Shown: piece after piece, positions 1 through 11,334 of the stretch
Layout of the letters: the number at the start of each line of letters is the position of its first letter
Numbering within the stretch: the stretch's first letter is position 1
From: Artemisia argyi
Lineage: Eukaryota; Streptophyta; Magnoliopsida; Asterales; Asteraceae
NCBI GenBank assembly: GCA_030686995.1
Contig: JARVZY010002402.1
Coordinates: 496,001-560,000, forward strand
DNA: 64,000 nt
Reading direction: 5' to 3'
The notes under the pieces: generated by a model
What the model saw: the letters and a program-made list of their open reading frames with translations, nothing else
Told to the model about the DNA's origin: nothing
Database searches by the model: none
Translations under genes and position numbers: made by a program

Positions 1-1800
1 GTTGGTCTTTGTTGTTTTTATTACTATTTATGTGTTTAATTAAGCTTATTATGTCATGTAATATACTTATGAATCATAAACATGGTCTTAATCAGTGAGT
101 TTGATTAAAAATCACAAATCTGTCACAGTTAAGGGTGTGTTTGGCTTAATAGCATACTCTGTGGTCTAGTGGTTTTGAGTAGTTGTTTTTGATGTAAACA
201 TGTTCTAGTAAGTATACTAGTGTGGTCAAAGCTTCAATTCAGTAGGATATTTTACAAAAAGTCAACATCACATAAATCCCACCACCACAGTTAACTATGG
301 TGGTCATTAAGCCCTCATTTCAATGTAAAAGTTGTAGGTTTCGAGTAATTTAGCTTTATTTTATCTTATTACATCAATTTCAATCAATTAGGGCCTATGT
401 AATCTCATTTTAGTCTAACCAAGTGATAATCTCAAAAAGTCAAATGTCAAGAAACAGTTGAAAACCCATTTCTTGGGTGATTTGTTTAGAATTTTGTATA
501 AGGTTTGAAAGGTTGAAACTTGTTCCTAATTGTAGCCTCCCACCTCATCTTTGAGGTTCCATAGTCCTATCATTTTTGTGATTTTTCCCTTGGGCCCCAC
601 ACTTGGCCAAACAAGGCTGCAGGGGGAGCGACCTCCCCTGCATCAGCAGTCCTCAGTCACCACACCACCTTTTTGTGGTGTTTTATGGACATCTCAGTGG
701 GTCCCACATCCTGATTTCGGTTCCTCCCAACCCTCCTCCTAGCAGGTTTCATTAGTTGACCTTTAGTTTGACCTGAATCCTTGTGGACCCCACTTGAAAT
801 CACTCCCAAAGGTTGTCCCATTTTCAGTTTTGAAATAAGATATCAATGTGCTTAATTTGAGCTTATTGACTTAATCTGTGGTCACCTTTTGCTTTTTCTA
901 GCTCAAACATGTCCATACAACTTATTTAGATCAGAATTTACCATAGTGGGTCCCACTTAAGCCAATTTTAGCTTATTTCCCCATTTGGTCAACAAAAGTC
1001 AACTGTGGAGCTAATAAGCTTCCATAGTGCTTATCTTTAAGTTACAAAATAGTTGTTTTTACAAAAATTGTTTGTTTTTAGATATAAAATAGATTTGTAA
1101 AAGAAAAATCCAGAAAAGTGAATTTAATTTTAAGTGATAGTTTCTATTTAATGTGATTTAAATTTAAATTTAAATTTTTAAATTTTTTTTAAGCACTTAG
1201 CTTTTTTATATTTTTATTACTTACCTTTTATATCAAAGTAATTTTAGTAATTTTCTCAGATTTTTATTTTATAATTTGGTATTTATTAGATTTAATATTA
1301 TTTTTATTAGTAATTAATTAATAATGAAGTTTTAAATATCATAATTAGTTTTTATAAAGCATGACCTAGTTTTTATATTTTTCCTAGCTTTTAAATGTCA
1401 TAAAATAATTTTAGGAAATTTTCCAAAATTTTCTAAGTTAATTTTGTATTATTTGTAATTTAAAATAGTTTAATTAGTATAATTAAGATAAATAGTTTTT
1501 AATTCATAAAAAACTCATAAAAAGACAAAAATATTTTTTTTTATTTTTTTTATACTTTCTTCAAGTTCATTTTTAAGTTTAGAAATTAGTTTTGCAAATT
1601 TTTAGTTTAATTTGTAAGCTTTATAATTTTTAGTTAATATAAATTAGGTTTAAATTATATTTTATATAGTTTTTATTAATTAAATAATATATAATAGTAA
1701 AATAATCGTTTTTATAATTTCATTTTCATTTTAATTTTTTTTTAATTTTAAATTTTCAAAAGTTTCACTTGCACCCCCTGTAGTTTGTAATTGTTCAAAA
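1..1800 (+). repeat. Non-coding dispersed repeat, copy 1 (left end outside window)
   Basis: No gene is visible. The first ~770 bases mix W-box-like GTCAA words with GC-richer patches (for example a ggcccc/ctgcag patch at 590-650); from ~1030 to 1790 the sequence is very AT-rich. The same order recurs in direct orientation at about 3600-5990, aligned from base 1 with ~3628. Short shared landmarks are the ggtgtgtttggct/ggtgtttggctc words (133, 3891), the ctgcaggg/cctg patch followed by accacca runs (615-680, 4383-4470), and the tcacttgcacc/tcacttgtact words ending the AT-rich block (1766, 5926). Short ORFs here show no protein family. Confidence 0.5.
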
Positions 1801-1869
1801 CCCACTTTTCCTGTCTGTTACCTGATCCCTATTTGTGAATTTGTGCATATACCTGTATATCTGATGAGT

Positions 1870-3550
1870 GTGTAAATACTCATCATTTCTGTTACATTTA
1901 AACTGCAAAAACATATAAAAACACACAGGAATGCCTTAAAATACATAAAATATCCCTGGATTGTGTTTTTATGCAAAAGGATTGAAAAACCGATGAAAAA
2001 CAAAACATTTCACATAATTTACAGTTTCAGTCCCTGAACTTTGAAAAATTAGCAAATCTAGTCCCTGGTAAATCAAAAACATGAAAAATATCATCAAAGG
2101 TCCTTAGGGATTCATAAGTTGTCAAGTATAGTCCTTTAAAGTTAAGAATTTCAAAATGACAACTTTAGTCCCTCAAGTTTGAAAAATGTCAAAAATAGTT
2201 CCTAAGGTTTTGTAAATGGAAAAATATGAAAAATAAGCCTTGCACTATTCTTAATTGACAAAAATGGACCTTATGATAACTTTTGAGAAATTACAACATA
2301 AACCCTTCAAATTTCAGAAAATTACAAGTTTGGTCCCTGGAGTTTGTGGAATTGGCAGAAAAGGTCCCTGGTATTTGAAAATGGAAAAATCACATCTTTG
2401 GTCCTTGGGTTATTCATAAATGACAAAAATAATCCTTGTAACTACTTTGGGAAAATTGCAAAATCAGTCCCTCTATTTTGTCAAAATTACAAAAGTGGTC
2501 CTTGTTTAAATTTCTAAACCAAACGGACCCTTATTATTATTGTTGCCCAAAACCAAATCCACAACCTAACCAAGCCCACCCTTTTGGCCCAACATGTAAT
2601 CCAGCCCAACCCCCGTAATAATACCAGGGTCAAACAAAGTCAAACCCCCACAAATACCGCCCTTACTGTTCACCCGTCTCCTCCACACCTGCTTCACCCA
2701 ATACCAGGGTGGTATCACCACCTCACCACCACCTGTCCACCTCCACATCACCCTCCAAACACAATCATTCCATCCCACATCTACAATAAATGCATTTCCC
2801 ACCTTTTTCCACCAAGTCCACCACTGTAGCACCTAATTGCCTAGTTTTTCTTCCATATCACCCCAACTTGGTCAGAAACTATCTCAATTGTTCCCCTTAC
2901 ACCTCCACAACAAACCAATATGCATTAATTGAGATAAAACGGCCACAAGCAACCTGTTTACCTTTTGGCGCCAAAATCAGTTTAAATGGCCATGATCACT
3001 TTGACTCATCCAATGGTTAATTTGAGAAGTGGGAAAGTGTGAGAAGACTGCAAGGATCACAAATGGTCAATATATATCAAGTGGGAAGCAAAGTAGAATA
3101 GTATCTAGTTTAATTTTCAAATATGTATGTCGAATAGTTAAGCTTTTTCATTTTCAGTGTAACTTAAGCTTGTAACTTGTAATCTTAAACCTTTTCAGTG
3201 TATGTGAACTTAATTTCAATAATCAATTTCAACTTTTATGTATGAATTCAGTTTAATGCAATTTTCAAATTTCCAAAATCTCATTACACTTAATTGATGT
3301 TCTTAGTTGATGTTAAGGACTGAAATAGGTCCCTTAAGCTCCCATGAAGCTTTATAAAGGCTTCTAGTAACCTAAAATTCAGTTTAACTAAAAAATATTC
3401 AAAAGAACAAATCGGCCAACAAAAGTCAAACTGGGACGATTTTGTTTTGAAATCTGGATTCAGAGGTGATTTAGATGCAAGGAGGCTTGAAATATTTGGT
3501 TTAGATCCTCAGGGGAGGAATTAGGATGGATACTTGGTTTCTAGTTCATC
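1870..3550 (+). repeat. Non-coding dispersed repeat, middle unit
   Basis: This block follows the AT-rich tract and has a long inverted counterpart at about 8830 down to 7250. Shared landmarks in the same order are the phrase array at 2020-2540, the ttggcgcc word (2965; inverted near 7842), the tcatccaatgg word (3006; inverted near 7801) and cttaatttc/attcagttta words near 3210-3260. Pro/His-rich ORFs on both strands at 2566-2832 mirror each other across CCACC-rich sequence and are not credible genes. Identity is unknown; it could be the interior of a non-coding LTR element or a DNA transposon derivative. Confidence 0.45.
2020..2540 (+). repeat. Quasi-periodic GGTCCCT phrase array
   Basis: About fourteen variants of agtccct/ggtccct/ggtcctt are spaced roughly 30-60 bases apart, each followed by an aactttgaaaaat-like A/T phrase (2032, 2060, 2099, 2131, 2170, 2334, 2365, 2400, 2467, 2500 and others). 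The reverse complement of this array is at 8160-8690, read there as gggaccaa and gggactaa. Units are too diverged for a simple satellite. It behaves as one component of the larger duplicated repeat. Confidence 0.6.
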
Positions 3551-3599
3551 AGCTTTGAGCATTGGGCAAAATTGTGAGTTCTAAATTCTATTTTGTACC

Positions 3600-5990
3600 A
3601 TCTACTATATTAAGTTCTTATTAGATTAATTGTTGTTTCTATTATGCTTAATTAAAGTTGTTTAGCTGTAATATCACTTAAAATTGCATTGTTGTTTGTA
3701 AGAATCAAGGATTGTTAAGAGTTGCAAATTTCAGTCCATATTAGCATAGAGTGGAAATCTGAGTTTTAGTTGTAATTGTTGGTATTTGTGTGATCATATA
3801 AGTTTATTACAACATATTATGTCCCTAGGAATCAGTTTCATGGACTGTATTGATCATTTGCTTTGAAAAACTCCACCACAGTCAATTTAAGGGGTGTTTG
3901 GCTCAAGGTTGTTACCTGAGTTTTAGTTGATAAAAGTTGATATTGTTTGTTCAGATAAGTTTCACTAGGTTAATCTAACTGAGTTGGATCATAAAAACCA
4001 TAGTATTAACACAAAAAAGTCAAGAACACCTTCAAACATCTTATATCAGTGTTCTGTGTGAATCTGTTGATCCACAAGCCTCATTTTCAATTCACAAGTT
4101 GTTGATTTAGATATAATTAGCATTATTATAACCTATCATAACTTATTCAATCAATTAATCTCCTTAGAAACTCATAAAAGTCAATCTAGCAATGTTTTCT
4201 TGAAAAGTCAAAAGTGATATTAGTCAAAAATCTAAAAAACTCAAGGATTTATTGTGAATTTTAGGAGTGGAATCAGGCCTTGAAACTTGTTGAGTGTGTA
4301 ACCTACCAGCTTAACTTGATTATCTTGCATCTATTTCATTTTTGTAAATTTTATTGTGCTAGTTACACAGCCTGGAAAACACTTGCAGGGCAAGATGATG
4401 CCCTGCTACACAAACCATCACCACCATCACCACCACTTTGGTGGTTGATTGTGACCACCACAGTGGTCCCACAAGCTTCAATTTTGGTCCTTACAACCCC
4501 CCTCCTACCAGGGTTTAACAATTGACCCTTTGGCTGACCTGTACATCAGTGGACACCACTTAATTTGGCCTCTTAAACCTGTCCCAAGTCTGTCTCAGAT
4601 TCAAAATAAGCAAGTGCTTATTTTGGATTCCTAGCTTATTTGGCCAACTTATTTGTGTGATTCTTGCTTATTATCATCCACACAACTTATTTGTACCAGA
4701 TTTTACATTGTGGACCCCACACAAGCTCAGTTGAGCTTATTTCTTGTTCTAGTCAAACTTGGTCAACTGTTTTGGTAATAAGCACTCATAGTGCTTATTC
4801 TGAGTTTATAAATTAATTTCCTTTATAAAAGTTTCTTATTTTAAGAATTTTATTAGTTTTATAAAAGAATAACCAGAAAAAAACCAAACTTAATTATAGT
4901 GATAGCTTCTATTTAATAGAAATTATCTATTTAATTTTCTTTTTTGCTTATTTATAAGCACTTCTGCTATTTTAAATTTTTATTAAATCTCTCATATATT
5001 AAAGTAGTTTTATAAATTTTTCCAGATTTTTCTTTTGTCATCTAATGTTTTTTAGAAGTAATATTAGTTTAATCAATAATTAATTAATAAATAAGAATTA
5101 AATAGCATAATTATATTTTATAAAGTACCACATAGTTTTTATAATTTTTATAGCTTTTATATAAGGTAAAACAATTTTATAAATTTTTCTAGGATTTATA
5201 GTGTTCATTTTCTATTTTTAATAATATAATTAGTTTAATTGATAATTAATTAATAAATAGAATAATAATTAGTAAATTAGATTAAAAATACATAATATAA
5301 ACTTTTTATAAATTTTTAGGATTCCTGTGATGGTTAGTTAGATATATAAAATTTTTCATAATTATCTAAGTCTTTTTAGTATTTATAATAATTTAAATCA
5401 ATATAATTAGTTAAATAATAATTAATTAATAATAAATAGATATATAGTGTGAAAAATATAATTTTAATTTTAAAATAAGTTTTATAATATTTTAGACTTT
5501 TAGAAATTTTAATTTTGTATTTCTAGACTTATTTTATATTTTTCTATTTATTAGTGAATTATTAACTAATTAAAAATAGTTATTAAATAATAATAATTAA
5601 TTAAATAGTTATAAAAATAATTTTAATTTTCTAATAAGTTTAGGATTCCAAAAATATTATTTTCATTTTTGTGGAAGTTATATTTTACAGAATTCACATT
5701 TAAATTTCATACGTTTACGTTTACTTAAATATAAACGTATATTTTATATCTTTTTACAATTTTTAGGTTTTATTAAATTTTAAATAAATTAGTAATATTA
5801 AAATAAATATTTCAAGTTTATTTAATTTGCATTTAAGCCTCTAAGGCTTGCAAACTCCTACTATAGTTAAAGTTGTTTTTGTTTACGTTTAATTATTAAA
5901 CGTTTACGTTTTCCAGTCCCTTTTTCACTTGTACTTATCTGATTTCAGGTATTAGTTGATATAGCTTATTAAAGCTATTCACACTTATAT
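3600..5990 (+). repeat. Non-coding dispersed repeat, copy 2
   Basis: Direct copy of 1-1800. The GC-patch and accacca section is at 4366-4560, and the AT-rich tract with repeated ttaattaataaata words is at 4800-5900. The tract also holds two inverted-looking acgtttacgttta/aaacgtttacgtt words near 5708-5745 and 5880-5910. Together with copy 1 it flanks the 1870-3550 block, an arrangement like two terminal repeats around an interior, but no PBS, polypurine tract or TSD could be identified. No gene is seen. Confidence 0.45.
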
Positions 5991-6031
5991 TTCAGTAGTA
6001 CAATCACTTAAACCCTTTTTCCTGTTCAATT

Positions 6032-6437
6032 CACCTGATCTCGAAGTCGTTTTATTTCAGATTTCACGCCTCGTTGGGATCTAACGATCCGGGGAAACAC
6101 TAAACTCACTGGAGTATTGGCCTAAGTTGTTTGATTTGTTAACCACTACTTGGTTGATATTATCTGACTGTTTTAGGCCAATCAATATCTGTTATTTGAT
6201 AATATTATCTCATTCTACAAATACCAAAATATCAGTAGCAAAATCAATCCCATATCATCTTGGCTACTGTCCTCAGTGCCACTCATTCCTAAACGATTTC
6301 CAAAGCACCATTTCAATCTCGCTGGGACTTAACGACCCGGGGACACACTATACTATCACCGGAGAATTGGAACGAGGTTGTCTTTGACTTATTGACCTTG
6401 GTCAATTATATCTGACCGTTTCGGGACCAATCATCAA
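6032..6437 (+). repeat. Two imperfect ~150-bp direct repeats
   Basis: The first copy (about 6032-6185) contains tcgttgggatctaacgatcc then ggggaaacac; the second (about 6283-6437) contains tcgctgggacttaacgaccc then ggggacacac. Each is followed by a ttggccta/ttggaacga word, a tgacttattgacc-like stretch and a tctgac..gttt..ggccaat/ggaccaat ending. They sit at the junction between the direct copy on the left and the inverted copy on the right. Function unknown. Confidence 0.55.
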
Positions 6438-8830
6438 ACTTATGGTCAATCCTAGAAGCCTACCAGGGGGTTGGAAGGAACAAATTAGGGGCCTGTGGGA
6501 CCACTGTGGTGGCAGAAACCACAACCAAAGGTGGCTATGGTTGTTGTGTATCTGCTGATGCAGGGGCAGGGAATGCCCTGCAGCTGTGTTGCTTGGGGTG
6601 TGGGGCCCGATAGAAAAATCTTAAAAATACAACAAAGGTGGGATCTTGAAGATGAGTTATTGGACTACAAATCCTAAAAAGCACAAGGCATGAATCTCAA
6701 TACAAAATTTCAAATAAATCTTCCAAGATTTGGAAAAAACTGAAAAACATGCATTTTGACTTTTTACATAAACTTGCTAGATTGACTTTTGTGAATTTTC
6801 AAAGCTTCTAATTGATTAATACATGTTTGTTAAACCTAATGGGAGCTAAATCAAGTAGTCTAATCTAATTTTTCATTGAAACCAAGAGTTTGGAGTACCA
6901 AAACTCTAATAGATGGGCTGTTGGGGTGAGTTTGGGTTGATTTGGACTTTGATTCAAAAAGGACTTGGATTTTAAGGTCAAAACATCTTCTATGAACCTA
7001 AAGTGGAGTGACTAAACCAATCATATCAACTGAAACAACCTTTAACACCCATAAACCAATAAATCTAAACACCCCTTATAAAACTGAAATTGGTGATTAA
7101 TGAAGCAATCCTACAACCTAAGCCATGAAACTGAATTCTTAGCTTTTACTATCATTTAATAAGCCTAAATAAGATGAAGTGAGTAACAAGTAAAGCATAT
7201 GACAGTGAATGCAAAAAACTTTGAACTTGCTTACATTGATTCAATATGAGACAGATGATCAGGGTACAAAGCCACAACCTGATGGCTTTATTGAGACATT
7301 ACAACCATAACCATCCAACATTCCACCATATTCAAAGCTTCATCTTTCTTCCTCACTGATTTTCATTTTTGTACTATTTTTTCTTGGATTTTTTTTTTAT
7401 TTTTGCATTTTAAAAGTAACATTGATTCTATCTTTCAAGAAGCTGAAAAAAGATTATTATAAACTTAACTATGCTTAAACAATCAACAACCAACACCTTT
7501 TAACAATATTACAAATCAAAACAAGATTTTCACTTAAAATGGTAATTTCAACTGAAAATTCAAATTGGAACTTTTATAAAGATAACTTGGAATTAAGGGT
7601 ACATAAAGTTTATATTACACTAAATGAACTGAATACAAGCTTCTTAAACTGAATTTAACAACTGGAAACTAAAAATACATTAATTCGACCCATAAATTAC
7701 ACTAAGTACTATTCTAAATTAACTACTCTCTGTTTCTTCTTTCCACTTGATTTTTAAATGCCCTGGAGTCAATCTTTGACTTTCCCACCTTATTCTAGCC
7801 ATTGGATTGGCTTCAAATGATCCCCACCTTTGAATTGCATTTTTGGCGCCAAAGTCCTCCTGTGGCAGTTGGGGTTTCTTGGAGCAATTCAAGGATAATT
7901 AATGTTTTTTGGATGGTATTGGAGGCTAAAGGGACAAGGACAAGTGTTGGTGAGGTGGAGGTGAGGAGGGGGGATGTGGAGTTGGTATTTACAATGAACA
8001 AGTGGGAAAGGTGGAGGGTGTACAGTGAAACGGGGGTGAGGGTGTTGATTGAGGTCAAAGTTGGGAAGTATTAAAAGGGTGTGGGGTTGGGCCTGGTTGT
8101 GTGGGCTTGGGGTGTTAAGTGGGTGGATTGGATTTGGTATTTGGTTTTGCGTGGGCTAAGTAATAAAAGGGATCCGTTTGGTTTACTAGCAAAACACCAT
8201 AAGGACTAATTTTGTAATTTCTAAAAATGCAAGGGGCTATTTTGCCATACATCCAAAGTATCTTCAAGGGTGTAATTTTCCAATATCCAATAACACAAGG
8301 ACCACAAATAAAGTTTTCCATTTTAAAACACCCGGGGACCAAATATGACAAGTTTGCAAAGTACAGGGACCAAACATGTAATTTCCACAAACATTTTACC
8401 CAAGGACCATATTTGCCAAAATAAGTAACCACAAAACCAAAATTGATTTTTCTTTCAAAAATATCCCACCAGGGACCAAATCTGCCAAATTCTGAAACTC
8501 CAGGGACTAAACTGTAAATTTCCAAAACTTTTGAGATTTTTCACCAAAGGACTAAATATGACAAATTATGATTTTAAAAGGACCTTTGATGATAATTTTC
8601 CATATTTTGAATTACCAGGGACTAATTTTGACATTTTATAAAAGTTGGGGGACTGAAACTGCCAATTTTGTAAACTTTGTACGTTTTTCATCTGTTTTTA
8701 CTCATTTTGCATCTAAAACATATAAAACACAATTTTGAAATTTTTTTAGTATTTTGATGCATTTCTGAGTGTTTTTGTATGTTTTGCAATTCGGATTTGA
8801 CCAAAAATGATAAGTGTTTGAGCACTCATC
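6400..8830 (-). repeat. Large inverted copy of 1870-4560
   Basis: Read on the minus strand, this segment runs through the same landmarks as 1870-4560: a tgttttatatg/tgcaaaa stretch (~8740), the phrase array (8690-8160), the GGCGCC word (7847) beside the ccaatgg word, gaattcagttta-like words (7660-7560), an aggggtgtttag word (~7070), and the ggccccac, ctgcagg, accacagtggtccc block (6610-6500). The arms are ~2.4-2.7 kb and clearly diverged, with a spacer of about 1.8 kb. No coding evidence. Confidence 0.55.
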
Positions 8831-8856
8831 AGGTTTACGAATTAAAGTGCCCTGAC

Positions 8857-9096
8857 TCCTCAAACGATTATTGCATATACTTATGAGATATGATGGCCCG
8901 AACGGTGATACAATTATAACTAAACCCTAATAACAGCATAACTCAATAATAAGGAGCTTTGTGTGAGGAGTATTAACTTTTGAGTTATGATGGCCCGAAC
9001 GGTATTATGTTGATAACATAATACAATAGTAGGGAGCTTTATGTGAGGAGTCATATACTTCTGAATTACAATGGCCTGAACGGTATTATGTTATAT
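8857..9096 (+). repeat. Three-unit tandem repeat of 80-115 bp
   Basis: Units end at 8970 and 9050 with the word gtgaggag, and each carries a form of atgatggcccgaacggt (8890, 8988, 9070 with aatggcctgaacggt). Units two and three share tattatgtt after it, and units one and two share the ggagctttgtgtgaggag or ggagctttatgtgaggag tail. The third unit is partial. Confidence 0.7.
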
Positions 9097-9748
9097 ATAA
9101 AACATTAACAAACCTAAAAACAATAACTTGAGAAACATAAACATGATAACTAAAGCTTGACATACATCCAAAACCAACAACACACTAGGATACGTGAGTA
9201 AGGCGGTCTAGTTTCCGAGTCACTATTTGCATCACTTAGATTACTCTAAACCCAGGTGAGTTTTTGTAGCCTCACATCTTTTTAAACTTTCACTCTAAAT
9301 GCTTTATAAACCCTGTGAGGGGGATACATGCTAAATGCTTTACTTAAAACCGAATACAAGTCTTTTTCTTTGGTTGTTTGCACGAGTAAACTAACAGCCA
9401 CCACTACATAACTAAAATTCATCAATCTAATCGTTTGGGATATTTTACCCATGCGAACGCTAATATAGTTGATAGATATATTGGAGTTTGACAACTCCCG
9501 TTGGTATTAACACCCCACTAGGTGGTACCAATAAGTACTATATTTGAATCCACTCAAGGTATAACTTTGGCAAGTTATCCTTCCATCCCTTCATGTTGGG
9601 TCTGCAGCCCACATGACCCGGATCGTTAAGGTGTGATTCGTGAGCTTAGTGCAACATACTAAACTCCTGATAATTGTGCATGCATCACAATTATCACAAA
9701 ACTTGCATTTTCCCAGATGGGTGTAACAACTGAACCCAGGGAACTTGT
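9097..9748. other. Gene-free spacer left of element A
   Basis: No ORF with family resemblance. Mixed-composition sequence with a cacgtgag-like start, a gtgagggggatac word at 9316, and gcatgcatcacaattatcac near 9678. It continues on the far side of element A from base 16514, because A inserted here with duplication of attca. Confidence 0.5.
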
Positions 9749-9753
9749 ATTCA
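9749..9753. repeat. Left TSD of element A (attca)
   Basis: Identical to 16509-16513 directly after the 3' LTR. Removing one copy and the element rejoins the host sequence as cttgtattcactaaccc. Confidence 0.95.
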
Positions 9754-9959
9754 TGATGAGGCAAAAAATGATCCGTTTTTAGGGGGTCATTTAAGACCGG
9801 AATTGAATTTATTTGATCAAATATTGCCCTAAATCGTTCCTTTTGTGATTTTAGGTATTTTGGGAGTGAAATTTGGAAAAGGAATCAATTCAAACGTTTT
9901 TGGAGCATAAAAGTGAAGAAAACGCCAAAGACTTAATTTTCCATGCTGGGAACAGTGTG

Positions 9960-10178
9960 TGACGGCGTCAAGAGTACTTTCCTGACGGCGTCAAGAGTAA
10001 AATATCATGACGACCCAGTACAGAAATGAAGGCATCACAAAGTAGAGCGTCAAGAGTTAAAAGTGTGACGGCCTGCAAAAATGGACAACATGACGGCGTC
10101 AGATGTAGATCAAGGTAGTCCAAGGATTATTTTGGCTGCGAGTTGACAGCGTCACCCATTTGTTCTTGACGTCGTCAG
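9960..10178 (+). promoter_or_regulatory. Palindrome cluster upstream of TATA box, element A 5' LTR
   Basis: Exact TGACGGCGTCA, an 11-bp palindrome, occurs at 9960, 9983 and 10091. Degenerate copies or halves are at 10008 (tgacgaccc), 10027 (gaaggcatcac), 10047 (gagcgtcaag), 10066 (tgacggcctg), 10144 (ttgacagcgtcac) and 10166 (ttgacgtcgtcag). Most deviations are CpG transitions. The cluster ends about 10 bases before the TATA box. TGACG is the core bound by plant TGA-type bZIP proteins; binding here is inference. Confidence 0.6.
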
Positions 10179-10188
10179 CCTCTAATAT

Positions 10189-10198
10189 CTATATATAG
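10189..10198 (+). promoter_or_regulatory. TATA box of element A 5' LTR
   Basis: The sequence ctatatatag is conserved at the matching place in the 3' LTR (15534-15543) and in element C (46260-46269). Transcription is expected to start about 30 bases downstream, near the attaaagaagaac segment. Confidence 0.65.
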
Positions 10199-11169
10199 TT
10201 TTCTAATTTTTATTCATTAAAGAAGAACAAGTTTGGAGAAACCCTAAGGCCGAACCATATACGAATTTTACAGCTTTTCAAGGGTTTTCAACCCTTGAAT
10301 CCTTACATGTGTTATTGAGATAAGTCTTTACTTAATTCAATCAATATGTCTATGTGTTGGTTGTCTATATCTTGTGCTTGTCTTGATTCCACCATGTTAG
10401 GCTAGATTTATCTTGTGTTTGCTTAGATATAATGAAACCTAGATGTTGATTATGTGTTGATTACTTGTTTATGGTTGTAATGGATGAATGATTTCAATGT
10501 TAGGCTTAAGAAAACTGGCAGATCTCCAAATGGTAACATGCTTGAATATCTTAGGAAACATTAACCGATGCGTACTACGTTTTATTAGTTGTATTTAATG
10601 CATGAGTAAATTCTAATGATCCCATGTTAGGAGCTTCTTGCAGGCTCGACATAGGAGTGAAGTAGGCACTCAGAGGATTGGGGAAGTAAGTACGCCACCC
10701 CATGAATGGTATTAAGGAATACAATCCGTTATCCACGCAACTGTAACAAGTAATTAATGTGTAAAAGATATCTAAGGAGTAGTGAAATCTAAGTAAACAC
10801 ATTTCTTCCACTTATTGCTCACAACCTTAGTTTAAATTAGTTCATTTTCATTTTTAGTATTTTATTTTGATTGCATCTTAGTATTGGGTTAGTTGACTAG
10901 CAACTAATTCCGCCCAAATCCTTCAAACCCGAGATTTTACTTGCTTTTCATAAAATATAAAAACATAAAAAGAATCATCCCTCATCTCTAGAACTAGTAT
11001 TTAGGTTTTCTAATCCTAGCGACACTATTCCTAGCTGAACGATCAATCCCCCGGTACTTGTCCCTATACTATACTACAACGATTAGTTACACTGCCTGGT
11101 GGGGGTTGTAAGCTTCTCGAGATCCCTCGAGAGGTAAAGCCTGGTGAAAATCCCCACACATCAAGTTTT

Positions 11170-11187
11170 TGGCGTCGCTGCCCGAGA
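11170..11187 (+). other. Primer binding site, tRNA-Asp type, element A
   Basis: TGGCGTCGCTGCCCGAGA lies 6 bases after the LTR end. The tRNA-Asp-complementary PBS known from Athila elements is TGGCGCCGTTGCCGGGG, so this copy has several mismatches. Elements F (31317-31334) and C (59443-59460) carry the same site in other states of decay. Confidence 0.8.
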
Positions 11188-11334
11188 AATAGTTATTGTC
11201 TAGGTTAGAATCTCTTTTTATTAGGTCTACTTCCTAGATTCCTTTCTAGTAAGATTTTATTTTTATTTTTAGGTTTTCTTTAGTCTATCTTATTTCTTTG
11301 TGTTTTTGTTCGTAACTCTTTACCATCCGACATC

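Larger units (their letters stand above)
9754..11163 (+). repeat. Element A 5' LTR
   Basis: 1410 bp, TGATG...CATCA. It contains a cluster of TGACGGCGTCA-like palindromes (9960-10178), a TATA box (ctatatatag, 10189-10198) and a transcribed leader-like stretch with aaccctaag at 10242. Minus-strand ORF 10575-10811 lies inside the LTR, is repeated in the other LTR (15920-16156) only because the LTRs are copies, and is not taken as a gene. Confidence 0.95.

Noticed and set aside
551..742. Short plus-strand ORF in the first repeat
   Set aside because: Lies in a repeat copy whose homologues at 4366-4560 and 6480-6640 do not keep the frame.
2566..2832. Overlapping open frames on both strands (Pro/His-rich plus, Trp/Gly-rich minus)
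   Set aside because: Both are translations of CCACC/GGTGG-rich repeat DNA that is also present inverted at 7800-8060; no start context, family or codon signal.
8857..9096. CRISPR-like or satellite array
   Set aside because: Only three imperfect units with unequal length in a plant genome; a simple local tandem duplication.
10575..10811. Minus-strand 78-codon frame found twice (also 15920-16156)
   Set aside because: Conserved only because it lies in both LTRs of element A; antisense to the leader and without a family.
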